Shown piece by piece: positions 20,251 to 33,239 of a stretch of 64,000 bases of DNA. Origin of the DNA: Lactifluus volemus (lineage: Eukaryota; Basidiomycota; Agaricomycetes; Russulales; Russulaceae); assembly GCA_022376515.1 (NCBI GenBank), contig WTXI01000088.1, forward strand, positions 1 through 64,000, read 5' to 3'. The notes beneath the pieces are model-generated. The model was not told the origin of the DNA. It worked only from the letters and a program-made list of their open reading frames with translations, and did not search any database. A program made the translations under genes and the position numbers. Positions within the stretch are counted from its first letter, which is position 1. Every line of letters begins with the position of its first letter.

Positions 20251-20764
20251 TGTTACGGAATGCAGGACACGTTGGACCTTATGCTTCCCTAACCCACTTA
20301 CTCATACTGATGACGTCCCTTCCACATTGTTTCTATTGTGCTGACTGTTCTATTGTCTTGATGCTCTATTGTTCGTCCCGATTGGTCCAGTGTTATTGTC
20401 TCGTGTCTTTATTGTTCTAGTTCCCTATTGTTCTTGACCACTTGCTTATTGTCCACCCTAGTTTGGTAGAACAATTAGCACAGATTGTATAAGTAGGCCT
20501 CAGCTGGTAGCTTGTACCCCAGCTTCGGCTTTGACTCAAATCGACTTGTTTCCCTCTCCTGAAAGACAGAACTCTCCTCTCCTCTTTCCCCTCTTTCTCT
20601 TACCCTCCTAAACGCCCTAATAAGGCCATTGAAGCTTGGTGGGTGTGCTATAACACCCCAGGACTCTGCGCGTCGTTGCCTTAGTGCAGCCCTGAGTCCA
20701 GGTCTTAGGAGAGACCAGAACCACTGAACCCTTGTTGGGACCCGGCCCTAGTCGAGCCATAACA
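20251..20764 (+). repeat. Solo LTR-A
   Basis: A 514-bp GypsyA LTR (TGTTACGG..CATAACA) flanked by ACAGG on both sides (20246-20250 and 20765-20769). It lies in the RT region of GypsyA-0. Internal sequence is absent, so it is the product of LTR-LTR recombination. Confidence 0.93.
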
Positions 20765-20805
20765 ACAGGCCAAGGGTTACATCACAAGGTCGAAGTCCGC
20801 GTGGT

Positions 20806-21322
20806 TGTTACGGTTTGACACGTGATCTGCTTATGTATTGGCCCCACGTGATTGTGGGTATCTTTTTCGCTTTATTCCGAGACAATCTACGATACGGATC
20901 TTCGGATCTTCCCGTGTACGATACAGATCTCTGGATCTTTCCGAAGTATCCCCGTAGATCTCTGGGACTCTATGACTCAGCATCACACCCTAGGAGTATA
21001 TAAACCGGTCCGTTGTAGCTTGTCTCCTTAGACTTCGCTTCGTCTGCAATCAGACTAGTTGAACCCTCTTCCCTTCTTGTCCCCTCAAGTCAGACCTCCT
21101 GACCGTTGTCATCCAAGACTTAGTCTCGTCTTGTGATTACCCTTGACCTCTTCTTTGACGATACAGTAGAGTGCATACGTCAGCGCGACGCTCTCCTCTA
21201 TAGTAAAGCCAAGGGAAGAACTTGCGTGATCCTCGTCGTGCTGAGGCCTTAGTGTCACGTTCAGCCCTCCTCGATCACTGTTACAGCACCGTCGTGCGCC
21301 AAGGCCCCTCTGAGCCTTGACA
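20806..21322 (+). repeat. GypsyB 5' LTR
   Basis: TGTTACGG..CTTGACA. TATATAAA at 20997-21004; AGACTTCGCTT at 21030-21040 lies 33 nt below its first T and is the inferred RNA start. Confidence 0.95.
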
Positions 21323-21336
21323 AAAGCGAAGTCTCC
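21323..21336 (+). promoter_or_regulatory. Self-priming primer-binding site of GypsyB
   Basis: AAGCGAAGTCT at 21324-21334, one base after the LTR, is the exact reverse complement of AGACTTCGCTT at 21030-21040. The arrangement matches GypsyA although the bases differ. Confidence 0.72.
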
Positions 21337-21608
21337 TAACAACCCTAAAAACCCTATAAAGACCTCAGTTGGTCTTCAAGCTATTAGCTAAGTCTACCCA
21401 CTCGTCACCCAAGTCGACCCTCCACTTGTGAAGAGGCTACGTTGCCCTTGTAAGTGAAGGAAGAGGAAGAACCCCGTCGCATCGTCGCACCTAGAGGAAG
21501 AACCCTGTGCCCTACAAAGACCCCAGTCACCCTTAGTCATCATACCACGTATAAGGAAACCCCTTCGACTCCCCCGAGAACCCATCACTCCCGTTCCCCC
21601 TCCTACCT

Positions 21609-22560
21609 TTGATCTCCGAGCCCTACTTCGAGGGCCACCGTACACCACCCACGCCTTCCACGAGTTCATACCAGGAAAGAAGGTACATTACACCCACATC
21701 CACGCCCTTCAGCACGAGTGTTTCTGCAAGGAGGACCGTTGCCGCTATCACACCAAAGAAACATAGATCCCTCACACGCACCCGATCACCCAGAAAGACC
21801 GCAAGCACCCGAAAGGACTCCCCTCCTAACCAGGGCAAACCTTAGACCCTACCTCTTTGACCACCGCTTGGGAAGCCAACCAAGAGACCTTATCTTCCAT
21901 ATCCGCCTGGAACTCGAGTGGGTTCATACCGACCTACTCCTGTTTGCTTCCCTACGTGAAGAAGAACCAGAACTCGTCACCTTCTTCGAAAACACCATCC
22001 ACCTCCTCGAACAGTATCGCTTCTTTCTCCAACATATCCTCGAGTACAACAGAACCGACGTCACCATCGACTGAGGACACTACCACCCTCATCGACGAGA
22101 CTATTACAGAACTCTTTGACGTTGAAGAAAGCCTCGACTTACTCCTCATCCACCTCTCCACTCACCCAGACCCGGAAGGGATCATCGCCTTTGCAGTAGG
22201 GATCCTTATTCACCGCAGAGAAAACCTCGTACAACGTCTCGACCACCTAATCCAAACCCCTACGAACGAGTAGACCCTGAGTCTCTGACAGAGAACGAAG
22301 AAGAAATCCGTCTTGAAACTAGCCAACAGATCCAGGATCTACAGGAAGAAGTAAACCGCCTCCGCTTTATCCAATCCACCCTCGACGAACTCGCCGACAT
22401 CACACGGGAGATCGAATTCATTGAACAATATATCAGGGAATACCCACAGTTTGCCCCACACCATCAACCCAAACTCAACGCCTACCGCTACTATAAAGTT
22501 GCGCTACTGGTACTACTAGGAGTACCAGAAGCAGCGGCAGTTCAGGCAACACGTCCCTAA
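21609..22560 (+). other. GypsyB pre-gag coding region (ORF0-like, frame-shifted)
   Basis: Between the primer-binding site and gag, coding-like sequence moves between frames: 21718-22074 (LFASLREEEPELVTFFENT, helical), 21857-22273 (TTLIDETITELFDVEESLD), then a frame open without ATG from about 22255 to TAA 22560. That last frame contains a likely coiled coil (QQIQDLQEEVNRLRF) and a hydrophobic stretch (YYKVALLVLLGVPEAAA). Gag then opens in the -1 frame, as ORF0 to gag does in GypsyA. This could be one N-terminal protein broken by single-base errors, or truly overlapping frames. No family is recognised. Confidence 0.45.
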
Positions 22561-22655
22561 ACGCCCCGATCCCTGACAATAACCATTGGACTTATATTCC
22601 CCTTCGAATCGGAGACGGCCTACCTGCACACGTAAAAGGCGTTGCTCAGTGGATC

Positions 22656-24427
22656 TTGGTCAACCCAAACGTTGGAAGGGGAGCCTATCAGGTTACCACC
22701 CGTGACGGACGAGGAAATCTACTCAACGACTTTTGTGAATTCATAAACAACTCCTGGTACCTCATCGAACCAGACCCGGAAGGAAACATCTTCCGAACCC
22801 GCTCAGGAAACCTCTTACAACCCATACATTGCTCTGCAGCAGGCTTAGGCTACTGGAGAGAAACCGACAGGGAGCACCCCGCGTACCGATCCCCTAGACC
22901 ACCAGGGCGTTTCGGCGTCTCGAACTCAAACTCTTCCGACTCAGAGGCCGAAGAAGAACCTCCAGCCTCTCCCCAGCAACAACCGAACCCCCTCGCAGAC
23001 GATACCCTCGCCGCAGCCACTAGTGCCATTGTTACTCTACAAGGAACCCATCCTCTTACCCCGAACAACCGCCCGAAATGGCACAGCGAATATCCTCACA
23101 GGTCTACGACCTCTACCAACAGGGAGGGAGCCTCCTTCCCCCGCTACTCTCTTCTCAAGCCGCCCCCAGTACCCCTAGTGGGTTACCTCCCATACCAGTC
23201 GCCGCCGCCTCTTCCTCTAGCCAAAGGACGGCTCATGTGGGGAGCACTATTACCGCCACTACCGCCCCTACGAACCCAGGAACTGGAGGATTAAAAGGGC
23301 TGGCCCCCTCGATCTTCTATGGGGACAGAAACCGAAGCGACCTCTTCCTAAAAGAGTTCAAGCAGTGGAAACTCATAAACCGGAGCAGCGACGAAATGAG
23401 CAACCCGTTTAATCGAGTCCTCATGGCTCTTAGTTACATCAAGGGAGAGAAGGTCAACGACTGGCAGGAGGAACAATTGACAAAACTAGAAGCTACCACA
23501 CACCCGCACAACGAAGAAGCCATCTGGACCGAATTTGAGCAGGCGTTCAAGGACGCCTTTACCGACTCAAATAAGAAGCAGCGTGCCTATGAGAAACTCA
23601 AGGACCACAAGATGGTTAACGACGATATCGACACGTATATTGCAGGCTTCGAAACCTTGGTCAAACAAGCCGGATGGTCACGAAATGATGCTGGGACTAT
23701 GGACCTATTCCAAGCAGGACTGAAGCATGAACTGAAGAGAGCTATCCTTAACCAAGAGACCTGGCCTACCACCCTAGACCAATGGGAGCGAGACGCTAGA
23801 AACCAGAACAACCGACACAAGGCTAGAGTGGCCCTTCTAGGGCAGCGACCAGGCCAGCCAAGCCGACCAACCCTGACTCAGGAACAACTGAGAAGAGGGA
23901 TGGGGCTACCCCCGAGACCCCCGCAGTCCAGAAGAGACCCCTTCGCCATGGATGTTGACACTGCCCACACCGAAGCTAACTTGGCAACTCGTGCCCAGCG
24001 AGAAAAATACCGTAAAGAAGGACGATGCATGGGATGCGGACAATTTGGCCACTTCGTCAAAAATTGCCCCAGGGGACAGCCCTCTAGGCGTAGTCCCCAG
24101 CCCGCTAGAGGGGGACAGCAAGGCGGACAGCAGTCGGGAAGCAGACCATCTTACAACCAGCCCAGAACTCGCTCAGGAAACTGGCGCCAACCCCCTCCGG
24201 CATACGTACCACGACCCCCGCCGTATGCGACTGGCCATGATAACCAGGAGCCCCCTACCCAAACCGGCCCTCTCATCGACCTACTCCCCTCCTCGGAAGA
24301 CCCCACACCCACCGGTAACCCTGGGGCTCTGGCGGAGGTGGCGCAACACCTTCGAAGGATGAGCCAGGATGAACGGGAAAGAGTGTGGGACGAGTTACAG
24401 AAGGAGGACGGGGAGGATTTTCTCTAG
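22656..24427 (+). pseudogene. gag: GypsyB gag (one apparent frameshift)
   Basis: The frame is open from about 22545; 22656 is its first TTG/ATG-type codon and not a firm start. It holds an N-terminal domain with FCEFINNSWYLIEP, cognate to CEFINNRWY in GypsyA. A -1 change near 23060-23078 leads into the main capsid frame, whose only early methionine is MAQRISS at 23078. Then come the capsid core (FKQWKLINRSSDEMSNPFNR, KDAFTDSNKKQRAYEKLKDH), a basic Pro-rich linker, the CCHC knuckle CMGCGQFGHFVKNC near 24030-24070, and an Arg/Gln/Pro-rich tail. It ends at TAG 24425-24427. Downstream, pol overlaps in -1. Confidence 0.82.
24415..24427 (+). other. Putative GypsyB gag-pol -1 frameshift site
   Basis: GGATTTT at 24415-24421, then one codon and the gag stop TAG. 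The pol frame is -1. It is the same heptamer in the same position as in the three GypsyA copies, although the surrounding sequence differs. Confidence 0.55.
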
Positions 24428-27400
24428 GCTCCTGCCCGCCAACCTGGCATGGAGCAGAACAACCACGAATTTTGTTTGTACGACACCGAGGCATTAAGTC
24501 AATTAACATGCCCTTTATCTTTCGATCAATGCGTGGAACGGTTGGAGAGGCAGCCCTTGTTGACAGCGGGGCGAGCGAGAATTTTATCGATCAGCGAACA
24601 GTGGAGCGGTGGGGAATTGCCACCCGCCAACTCCCAATACCGGTGCAAGTCACCAATGTAGACGGAACACACAACCGGAGCGGTGCAGTTACACGATACG
24701 CCGTGCTCCATGTCACTCGGGGAAACAAGAGTGAAGAACTGCTATTCCTCGTAGCAAACCTAGGAAAAGACCGAGTAATCTTCGGCTTCACCTGGCTCAA
24801 GGCCTTTAACCCAAAGATTAATTGGACGAACATGACTTGGGACGATCTCCCTATCGAAGTGGCCACGCGCGCGGTCACTAGGGCCCGCTTCCTAGGGGTA
24901 GAAGACCATGCTAAACAACGACTCCGACAAGCTGACGTCAAGCGGGAAAACACCCGCAAGATGTTGGCCCACCTGAAGCTCCGGCTGCAGGACGACAAAC
25001 TAACGGCAAACCAGAAAAAGGACCTAGAGGACAAGCACCCCGAACTACAGCAATGGGCGGAGTACTTCCCGGAGTGGCCCAATGGGATCTCCAAAATCTC
25101 CGAACCACGAGTCATACCCCCTACAGCCCTAAACAAAACCTCGGTGGCCACAGAATGGGCCATTAAAGCGCCACGGCAGCAAGGGGACTCCTCCCTTCCT
25201 ATAGAATACAAGCGCCACTGGAGGGTCTTCTCTGAGGAACTGTCTCATCGCTTTCCCCCGGCCCGGCTGGATGACCACGAGATCAAACTAAAAGAGGGAG
25301 CCCCCACCACGATAAAAAGTAAAACCTACCCCCTCAGCCCCGCCGAGATGGAAGCAGCAAGGAGATGGATCGACGAAAATGAACAGCTGGGATACATCGA
25401 GAAGGGGGACTCGCCCTGGGCGACCCCGTTCTTCTTTGTAAAGAAGCAGGATGGTTCCCTCCGCCCAGTTCAGGATTACCGAAAGGTCAATGAATGGACC
25501 ATACCAGACGTGTACCCCCTCCCGCGTATCGAGACGATCTTGGAGCAACTAGAAGGGAAACAACTATTCACGACCCTCGACATTCGCTGGGGGTACAATA
25601 ACATCAGGATCAAAGCTGAGGATCGGTGGAAGGCCGCTTTTATCACCCCCTTTGGCTTGTATCTCCCCAATGTAATGCCCTTTGGCCTCCGAAACGCGCC
25701 GGGGACCTTCCAGCGCTGCATGCACACCGTCTTCCGCGACCTCCTAAACGCCTACCCTGATTTTATCCACATTTATATGGACGACTTTCTCATCGCCACC
25801 CCAAACCGAAACGCGACAGATTTAGCCCTGCACCGGACAATCGTTCACCAGGTACTGCAGCGCTTTGAGGACGAGTCCTTCTTCCTCAAAGCGGCAAAGT
25901 GCCATTTCGAACAACCTCGCGTACACTACCTAGGCATCGTGGTTGAGGATGGCAAGATATCCCTGGACCCTACGAAACGGCAAGGGCTACTGGAGTGGCC
26001 GACCGAACAAAGTACCGTCTCCGGCGTGAGAAGCACCCTGGGGGTGTTTGGCTACCACCGCCCCTTTATTCCCGGTTTTGCAGAGATTGCGCGACCTCTC
26101 ACCGACCTCCTGAAGAAGGATGTCCCCTTCCATTGGGGTGAAGAGCAACGCACAGCGGTGAAGCGCCTTATTGGCTTAGTAGAACGCGACATGGCTCTTA
26201 ATCGCCCGGACCATGACCGACCATTCGAGGTGGAGGTGGACGCTTCTCAGTTTGCCCTTGGGGCCATCCTCTTCCAGCGCACTCCCGCCGGTCTCCCACG
26301 CCCTATCAGTTACTATTCCCATGCCCTGTCCCCGCCAGAGCGGGGTTATGACGTTCACGACCGGGAGCTCCTCGCTATCATCCACGCCCTCAAGCGTTGG
26401 CGCCACTTATTGCTAGGGGCGCGCCACCCTATAAAGGTCTACACCGATCATAAAAATCTGCAGTATTATCGTCACCCTCGAGATATTAATCGGCGTGTCG
26501 CCCGCTACATTCCTCTCTTGGGGGAATTTAACCTCTCCCTCATCCATAAGCCTGGAAAGTCAATGAAGGCAGATCCCCTCTCCCGTCGCCCGGACTTTGA
26601 CACTGGAGCCTTGGACAACAAGGATGTCATCGTCCTCCCTAGCGAACTATTTGCGTCGGTTGCGGCGCTCTCTCTGCCCCCTCTCAATCCTTGGGAGGGG
26701 AGGTTGCTCCGCGCCCAAGAGGCCGCGCCCACTGACATTGCTGGCTGGTCCGCTCCCTTCCGCCTCGAGCGAGGACCCCATGGCCTGTGGACCCGCGCCG
26801 GGAGAGTCGTTGTCGTGGCAGACAACGCCCTGCGGAGGGAAGTGATTGCTGCGCACCACGATCACATTACCGCTGGACACCCCGGAATTTCGAAAACCCT
26901 ACATGCGGTAGAACAAGGGTATTGGTGGCCGGATATGAAAACTTTCGTTCGACAATACGTCAAAGGATGCGCCACCTGCCAGACCACAAAAGCAACACAG
27001 TTCGACCCAAAGTTCCAATCTACCCGATTACCGTTAAACCAAACGCGCTACCATTTGAAACTATCGCACTCGACCTCATCGTGGACCTCCCACCCTCGCA
27101 AGGTTATGACTCTATTCTAACGATTACCGACCACGACTGCACAAAGGCGGCGTTCTTCCTCCCTTGTACGCAAAAATCGACTCTGAAGGAGTGGCCGCAC
27201 TCTACGCCCAGCACGTCTTCCCTCACTATGGGATTCCCAAGACCGTCATATCAGACCGAGACACGAGGTTCACCTCAAAATGGACAACAGACCTTTGTAA
27301 ACAACTCAAAATAAACCAAAACATTAGTACAGCATATCACCCCAGACTGACGGCCAATCAGAAAGGACGAACCAATGGCTGGAACAGTACCTCCGAATCT

Positions 27401-29328
27401 ACGGCAACTTCCAGCAGAATGACTGGGCACGATGGCTTCCACTTGCCCAGTTTGTACATAACTCCTGGCCCAGTTCTACCACCGGAAAAACCCCTTTCGA
27501 ATTACTCATTGGTTTCACCCCACGGGCGCAGGAACAACAGATGACCGAGTCAGCACTCCCGGCGTTAGAAGAACGATCCACCTACCTCCGCGGACTACGG
27601 GAACGAGCGCAAAAGGCCATTCGACAGGCACAAGCCATGACAAGGAAATACCACGAGCGAAAGAAGGGGCAACGTCACTTCCGACCTTTCACCGAGGGAC
27701 AAATGGTTCTACTCGAGGGGACAAACTTAAACCTACCCTACCCAACAAAGAAGCTTCGACCGAAACGCTTCGGGCCCTTCCGCGTCATCAAGGTGGTCTC
27801 ACCATATGTGTACAAATTGGACTTGCCACCCCAATGGAAGATCCACAACGTCTTCCATGCATCCCTTCTGACCCCCTATTCGGAAACAGCCGAACATGGC
27901 CGAAATCACACCGAGCCACCCCCAGATCTGGTGGACGATCATCAGGAATACGAAGTTGAAGAGATCCTCGGATCAAGAAGGCGGTACAGGAAACTGCAAT
28001 ATCTCCTAAAGTGGAAAGGATATTCCGCAGCACACAACACGTGGGAGCCGGTCGAGAACGTCAATTCCCCGGAGTTAATCCGAGAATTCCACAAGGAAAA
28101 CCCCGAAGCCGTGAGAACTCTAGAAATCGAGAGGGATATAAACCCCCCTCTCGAACCGCTACCATCACCATCTCCCTCTTCTATGGACTTCTCCCCTGTC
28201 AGAGACTTCATCCTCGACCTCGACACTGCCTCCCTCGAAATACCCGACGACGTCTACGCTGCCATCGTCCTTGCCGGCCTCCTCCCTGAAGATTTTCAGC
28301 CTGAACGACTCGACATCGACGACGACGATGCCGCCTCACCGTCACCCCTCCCAGTACCAGATCCGTCCACCAGGCCCCTCGCACCCGTACCTATACTCTG
28401 GGCCCCTCAGCCCACTCGACCTTCCGCTTACGGCGAGTGGTCCCCCGAGCCCAACGACAACGACTGCCCCTCGCCCGTCGCTCCTCCCAATTCGGAGGAA
28501 GAGCCCCCTTCCCTCGCGCTCGACGCCTTCCACCGCGTCGACGAGTGGAGAACTCAGTCGGCCCCGCTACTCGAGACAGCGGGCCAAGAAGTCTCTCCCG
28601 TTCCGTCACCCTCCTCGCGCTCCGAGCCGCTCGATGCCTCCGAGCGGCCCTTCACGCGGGTCAACACCCCCGCCTCCTACAGCGACGGTCATCGATCTGA
28701 CCAGTCCGTCTCCGCCTCCGCCACCAGCGAGGAGTCCCAGCTATCATGTCAGGACTCCTACTCCGGCCACCCCTCGCCCACCTACCCGCATGCGCCAGTT
28801 GCACTGGACGCCGTTCACCCCCGACCCGCACGCGGGTATGTTGCCGAACCCCCTCAATACCCCGTTCGTGCCAGCCAGGAGCCCTACGCCTCCGCCGAAA
28901 AGGGCAAGGCTCCTACAGATGGTGGCGCTCGTGGACTCCGAGGGGAGGACGCAGGCATTCGGTACGGCTTTTGTGCCACCGAATACGCGCCTCCTGCACA
29001 CGGCGCGTGGTATTTCCCTCAGCAGTTTTCCACCCCTCTAGCCGCCACCTGGATCCCGACTTACGCGCCTCCGCCTCCCGTCTACCCGTACTGTCACCGC
29101 TGCAATACCGTGCGGCCTGACCACCCCGCCGACTTGTGCCCCAATGATAGCCGCTGCTTGTACTGCGCGGGCGGCCATCTCTCGTGCCATTGCCCGTGGC
29201 CGCACTTCCTGTGCACGGCCACCGACTGCTTCTGCCCTAGCGACCACGACTTCGTGGAACCCGAAGGCGTCCGCAACCCCGTGTGGGAGTGCCCGACCTC
29301 CCTCGTCATGCGTCGACGCAGCTACTGA
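24416..29328 (+). pseudogene. pol: GypsyB pol: PR-RT-RNaseH-IN-chromodomain-Cys/His tail
   Basis: Protease LVDSGASENFI; RT with LFTTLDIRWGYNNIRI, FGLRNAPGTFQRC and catalytic YMDDFLIATPN (about 25770); RNase H DASQFALGAILFQ and YTDHKNLQYY; integrase zinc motif HHDHITAGHPG..CATC near 26860-26990 and DDE-region IALDLIVDLP, ISDRDTRF; chromodomain YEVEEILGSRR to LLKWKGYSAAHNTWEP; then a long Pro/Ser/acidic tail ending in a Cys/His-rich module (YCHRCNTVRPDHPADLC, CPWPHFLC at 29191-29214). The frame drops by -1 three times in the integrase: near 26990, 27170 and 27345, each at an A or C run. The siblings and conserved motifs show that the code continues across each. As read it is broken, but the pattern may be sequencing error. 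Confidence 0.9.
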
Positions 29329-29365
29329 GGCGCTGGTGGCACAGCGCCCTTGAGAAGGGAGGCAC

Positions 29366-29882
29366 TGTTACGGTTTGACACGTGATCTGCTTATGTATTG
29401 GCCCCACGTGATTGTGGGTATCTTTTTCGCTTTATTCCGAGACAATCTACGATACGGATCTTCGGATCTTCCCGTGTACGATACAGATCTCTGGATCTTT
29501 CCGAAGTATCCCCGTAGATCTCTGGGACTCTATGACTCAGCATCACACCCTAGGAGTATATAAACCGGTCCGTTGTAGCTTGTCTCCTTAGACTTCGCTT
29601 CGTCTGCAATCAGACTAGTTGAACCCTCTTCCCTTCTTGTCCCCTCAAGTCAGACCTCCTGACCGTTGTCATCCAAGACTTAGTCTCGTCTTGTGATTAC
29701 CCTTGACCTCTTCTTTGACGATACAGTAGAGTGCATACGTCAGCGCGACGCTCTCCTCTATAGTAAAGCCAAGGGAAGAACTTGCGTGATCCTCGTCGTG
29801 CTGAGGCCTTAGTGTCACGTTCAGCCCTCCTCGATCACTGTTACAGCACCGTCGTGCGCCAAGGCCCCTCTGAGCCTTGACA
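29366..29882 (+). repeat. GypsyB 3' LTR
   Basis: 517 bp, no difference from the 5' LTR seen by eye. It is followed by the GTGGT duplication. Confidence 0.95.
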
Positions 29883-30891
29883 GTGGTCCAGCCCCTTCTT
29901 CTACATCAAGAAACAGGATGGGAAGTTAAGACCAGTCTATGACTATCGAAAAGTAAACGAGTGGACAGTAAAAGATGTTTACCCCCTCCCTCACATTGAC
30001 ACCATCTTCAACCAAATGGGAGATGCTAAACTAATGTCCAAATTTGACATTAGAGATGGATACTACAACATCCGGATCCACCCAGACAGTCAGTGGATCA
30101 TGGCAGTAAAGACGGATGAGGGGCTTTTTGAAGCGAAGGTTATGCCCTTTAGACTGTGTAATGCACCAGCTGCCTTTCAGAGGATGGCAGACCACATTTT
30201 TGCCGACCTAAAGAAGAAATACCCCCGCTGGGTCCATTGGTACCTGGATGACTTCCTTATTGTGACCCCTGATGACCTAGAACTGCACGACCAGATCACC
30301 AAAGAATATCTAGAAATCTTGGAGAAGGAATCACTCTTCTTGAAGCCAGAAAAATGCCAGTTTGCCAGAAAAGAAATTGAGTTTCTGGGATATGTTGTTG
30401 ACCAAGGCACCATCCACATTGACCCTAGCAAGAAGCATGGACTAGCAGATTGGCCATGCCAGCTAAAGTCAGTACAGGAGGTCCGCAGCACACTTGGGGT
30501 CTTAGGCTACCAGCGACAGTTCATTCCTGGGTTTGCAAACATCACTAGGCCCCTGACCAACCTGCTGAAGAAAATGACCAAGTTCAAATGGATGGAAGAA
30601 TGTTCTAGGGCGGTGGATCAACTAATCAAAGCAGTCACTAGCGACCCCGTCCTGCAGAGGCCTAACCTGGCTGAACCATTTGTCCTAGAGGTCGATGCCT
30701 TGCAATATGCTAGTGGAGCAATTCTCCACCAACCAGACAAAGATCAGAAACTGTGCCCAGTAGGTTACTACTCTCGAACATTCAACCAAGCAGAGAAAAA
30801 CTATGACATCCACAATCGAGAGCTATTGGCAATAATCCGAGGCTTGGAACATTGGCAACACCTCTTACTGAGCTTCCCACATGTCATCACA

Positions 30892-31063
30892 CATCAGGAA
30901 AACCCATTTTGCCTTAAACTGTATTAGATGCTCCTTAAAGCTTACTTAAGATGTTGGTAATTAGATCCTCAACTTACCAACATTGAGGATCTAATTACCA
31001 ACATCTTAAGTAAGCTTTAAGGAGCATCTAATACAGTTTAAGGCAAAATGGGTTTTCCTGATG
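30892..31063. mobile_element. Palindromic MITE, copy 1 (subfamily I), TSD CA
   Basis: 172 bp running CATCAGGAAAACCCAT..ATGGGTTTTCCTGATG; nearly the whole element is one inverted repeat around a short loop near 30977. The GypsyA-0 RNase H codons it interrupts read on without it, giving a 2-bp CA duplication (30890-30891 and 31064-31065). It has no coding capacity. Confidence 0.88.
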
Positions 31064-33239
31064 CAGTTGTCAGTGACCATGCCAACCTCCAGTACTATCG
31101 GGAAGCCCACAAAATTAGCAGAAGGGTGGCACATTACATCCTGAAGATGGCAGAATATAACATGAAGATCGTACACTGACCCGGAAAAACTAACAAGGCC
31201 GACCCATTGTCGCGACGACCTGGGTGTAACCAGGGGGAGAACGATCATGAAGATGTGCTAGTCCTACCCCCAGAGCTCTTTGTGCGCCTCTTTACTGAAG
31301 AAAAGTCGCTGGAACAAGAAGTGGAGCGCACCCAAGAGAGACACCAGCAGCAGTTGGAGGAGTGGACAAAAACAGAAGGAGTGCAAAAGTGCCAAACGCA
31401 CTTTGGGACCAAATGGTATCACCATGATCGACTGGTTGTGCCAGAAGACCCTACAGTGCAGCGAAGCCTCCTGCAGATGTACCATAACCACAAGACGGCA
31501 GGACACCCCAGAATCCTAAGAACCTGGTCCATGATCGCCAAAGACTACTGGTGGCCCACTATGAGGACATTCATTACTAAATATGTACAAGGATGCGTCA
31601 CCTGCCAAAGTACCAAAAGGGGCACAACTAGACCTAAAGTCTCACTAGTGCCCATTCCCCCGAAACAGAGCCATGCTCCCTATTCGACAATTGCATTAGA
31701 CCTAATCACAGACCTCCCAGAGTCACAAGGCTATAATAGCATCTTGACAATCACGGACCATGATTGCAGCAAGGCAGCATTCTTTATCCCCTGCAACAAG
31801 ACTATTGACAGTGAGGGGATTGCAAAATGCTATGCCAAGGAAGTGTTCCCCCATTATGGGCCTTCAAAGCGGGTGATCTCAGATTGCGACCCATGTTTCG
31901 CCTCGAAGTGGACTAAGGAGTTGTGTCAACAACTGGGAATCAATCAGAACATTAGTACGGCATACCACCCCCAAACAGATGGCCAATCAGAGCACACCAA
32001 CCAGTAGTTAGAACAATATCTGTGTGTCTATGGGAACTTTCAGCAGAATGATTGGGTCAGCTGGCTGCCTCTAGCCCAATTCGTATACAACTCGTGGATC
32101 AATGAAACAATAAAGCAAACCCCATTCGACTTGCTCATGGGACACATGCCCACAGTGTGGCAAATGGAAAAGGAAGGGAAGATGCCAGCAGTAGAAAGGC
32201 ACAAAGATTATCTGATGGACAAGCCTTCTTGACTTCTTACCACCACCATTGATTTTTCGACAATGTCCTCCCCCCCTTTGTCTTACTCCCCTCTCTCCCC
32301 TTCCCTTAAGCTTGGCAACCTGGGCTCCGCTCTCTGGGCAGCCAGCCAGAAGCAGTTGGTAGAGACTGTGACAACAAGATCCTCCAATCCTCCCACTCCC
32401 TCTGTGGCACCTCCCCGGCCTTCAGGCTCGCAGGATGAGGCTGGCACCAATTCCCAGGATTTTTCACCACCGGTTTTTACTGGGACCCCCATCTCTCAGC
32501 CCTCTTCAACCCCCGAGTTGATACCCCCCCCAGTGGATACGGCTGGCAGGGGGGGGTGCTCCCTCACAGGACCCTGTTTACTTCCCACCAAAGGAGAAAC
32601 TTCCCTCGCACAGGGCTCTTACTGCAAATGACGAGCTTTCAGTCTTTAACATTCACAATATCTTCCAACGTTGCTTGTTCCTCTCTCAGGACCACCTCAT
32701 GGCCAATGTCATCTCAGCCCAAAAGGCTGAGGACGGAAAATTTTTTTGGGTAGAGTTTAATCCCCCATACCATGCTCACCTGGTCAAGTGCGCTGTTGCG
32801 CTTGTACCTTGCCCCCTCCAGAAGGTGAAAAAGGTGATGTTCGCGTACGTCTTAAAAACACTTAATGGAGAGGCCCCCAAAGCCTTTTTCGACCTCACAA
32901 AGGGCCCGAGCCTTGCAGCCAAGGCCCAGAAGGAGAAGAAATGCCTTGCACAGAAAAGGAATTGCATATCGAGGCAAGAATGCCGACAAGTGGCTGAAGA
33001 AGCTGCTGGAGGCCAATCACAATGGACATGCAAGAAGTGTGGATAGTGATGGACACAGGTTGGGGTATACCCACCGGGTTGCGGGTAGGGGTATCCCTGG
33101 GCCGGGGTCTTGGGTACAATTTTGCTGGCCCGCACCAAACCCATACCCGAGGGCGCGGGTGGGGGTATCCTGGGAAGTGGTACAGGGGGGCAGGGCAATG
33201 GTAACAGGAGCAGTAGAGGAGAGGGGGCAATGCAACACG

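Larger units (their letters stand above)
20806..29882 (+). mobile_element. GypsyB, young complete Ty3/Gypsy element
   Basis: LTRs 20806-21322 and 29366-29882 (517 bp each) look identical base for base, and GTGGT duplications flank the element (20801-20805 and 29883-29887). It sits only 41 bp beyond solo LTR-A in the GypsyA-0 RT. A purine-rich tract GAGAAGGGAGGCAC precedes the 3' LTR. Despite the identical LTRs, its genes show several single-base -1 frame changes in homopolymers, which may be assembly errors. Confidence 0.95.
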
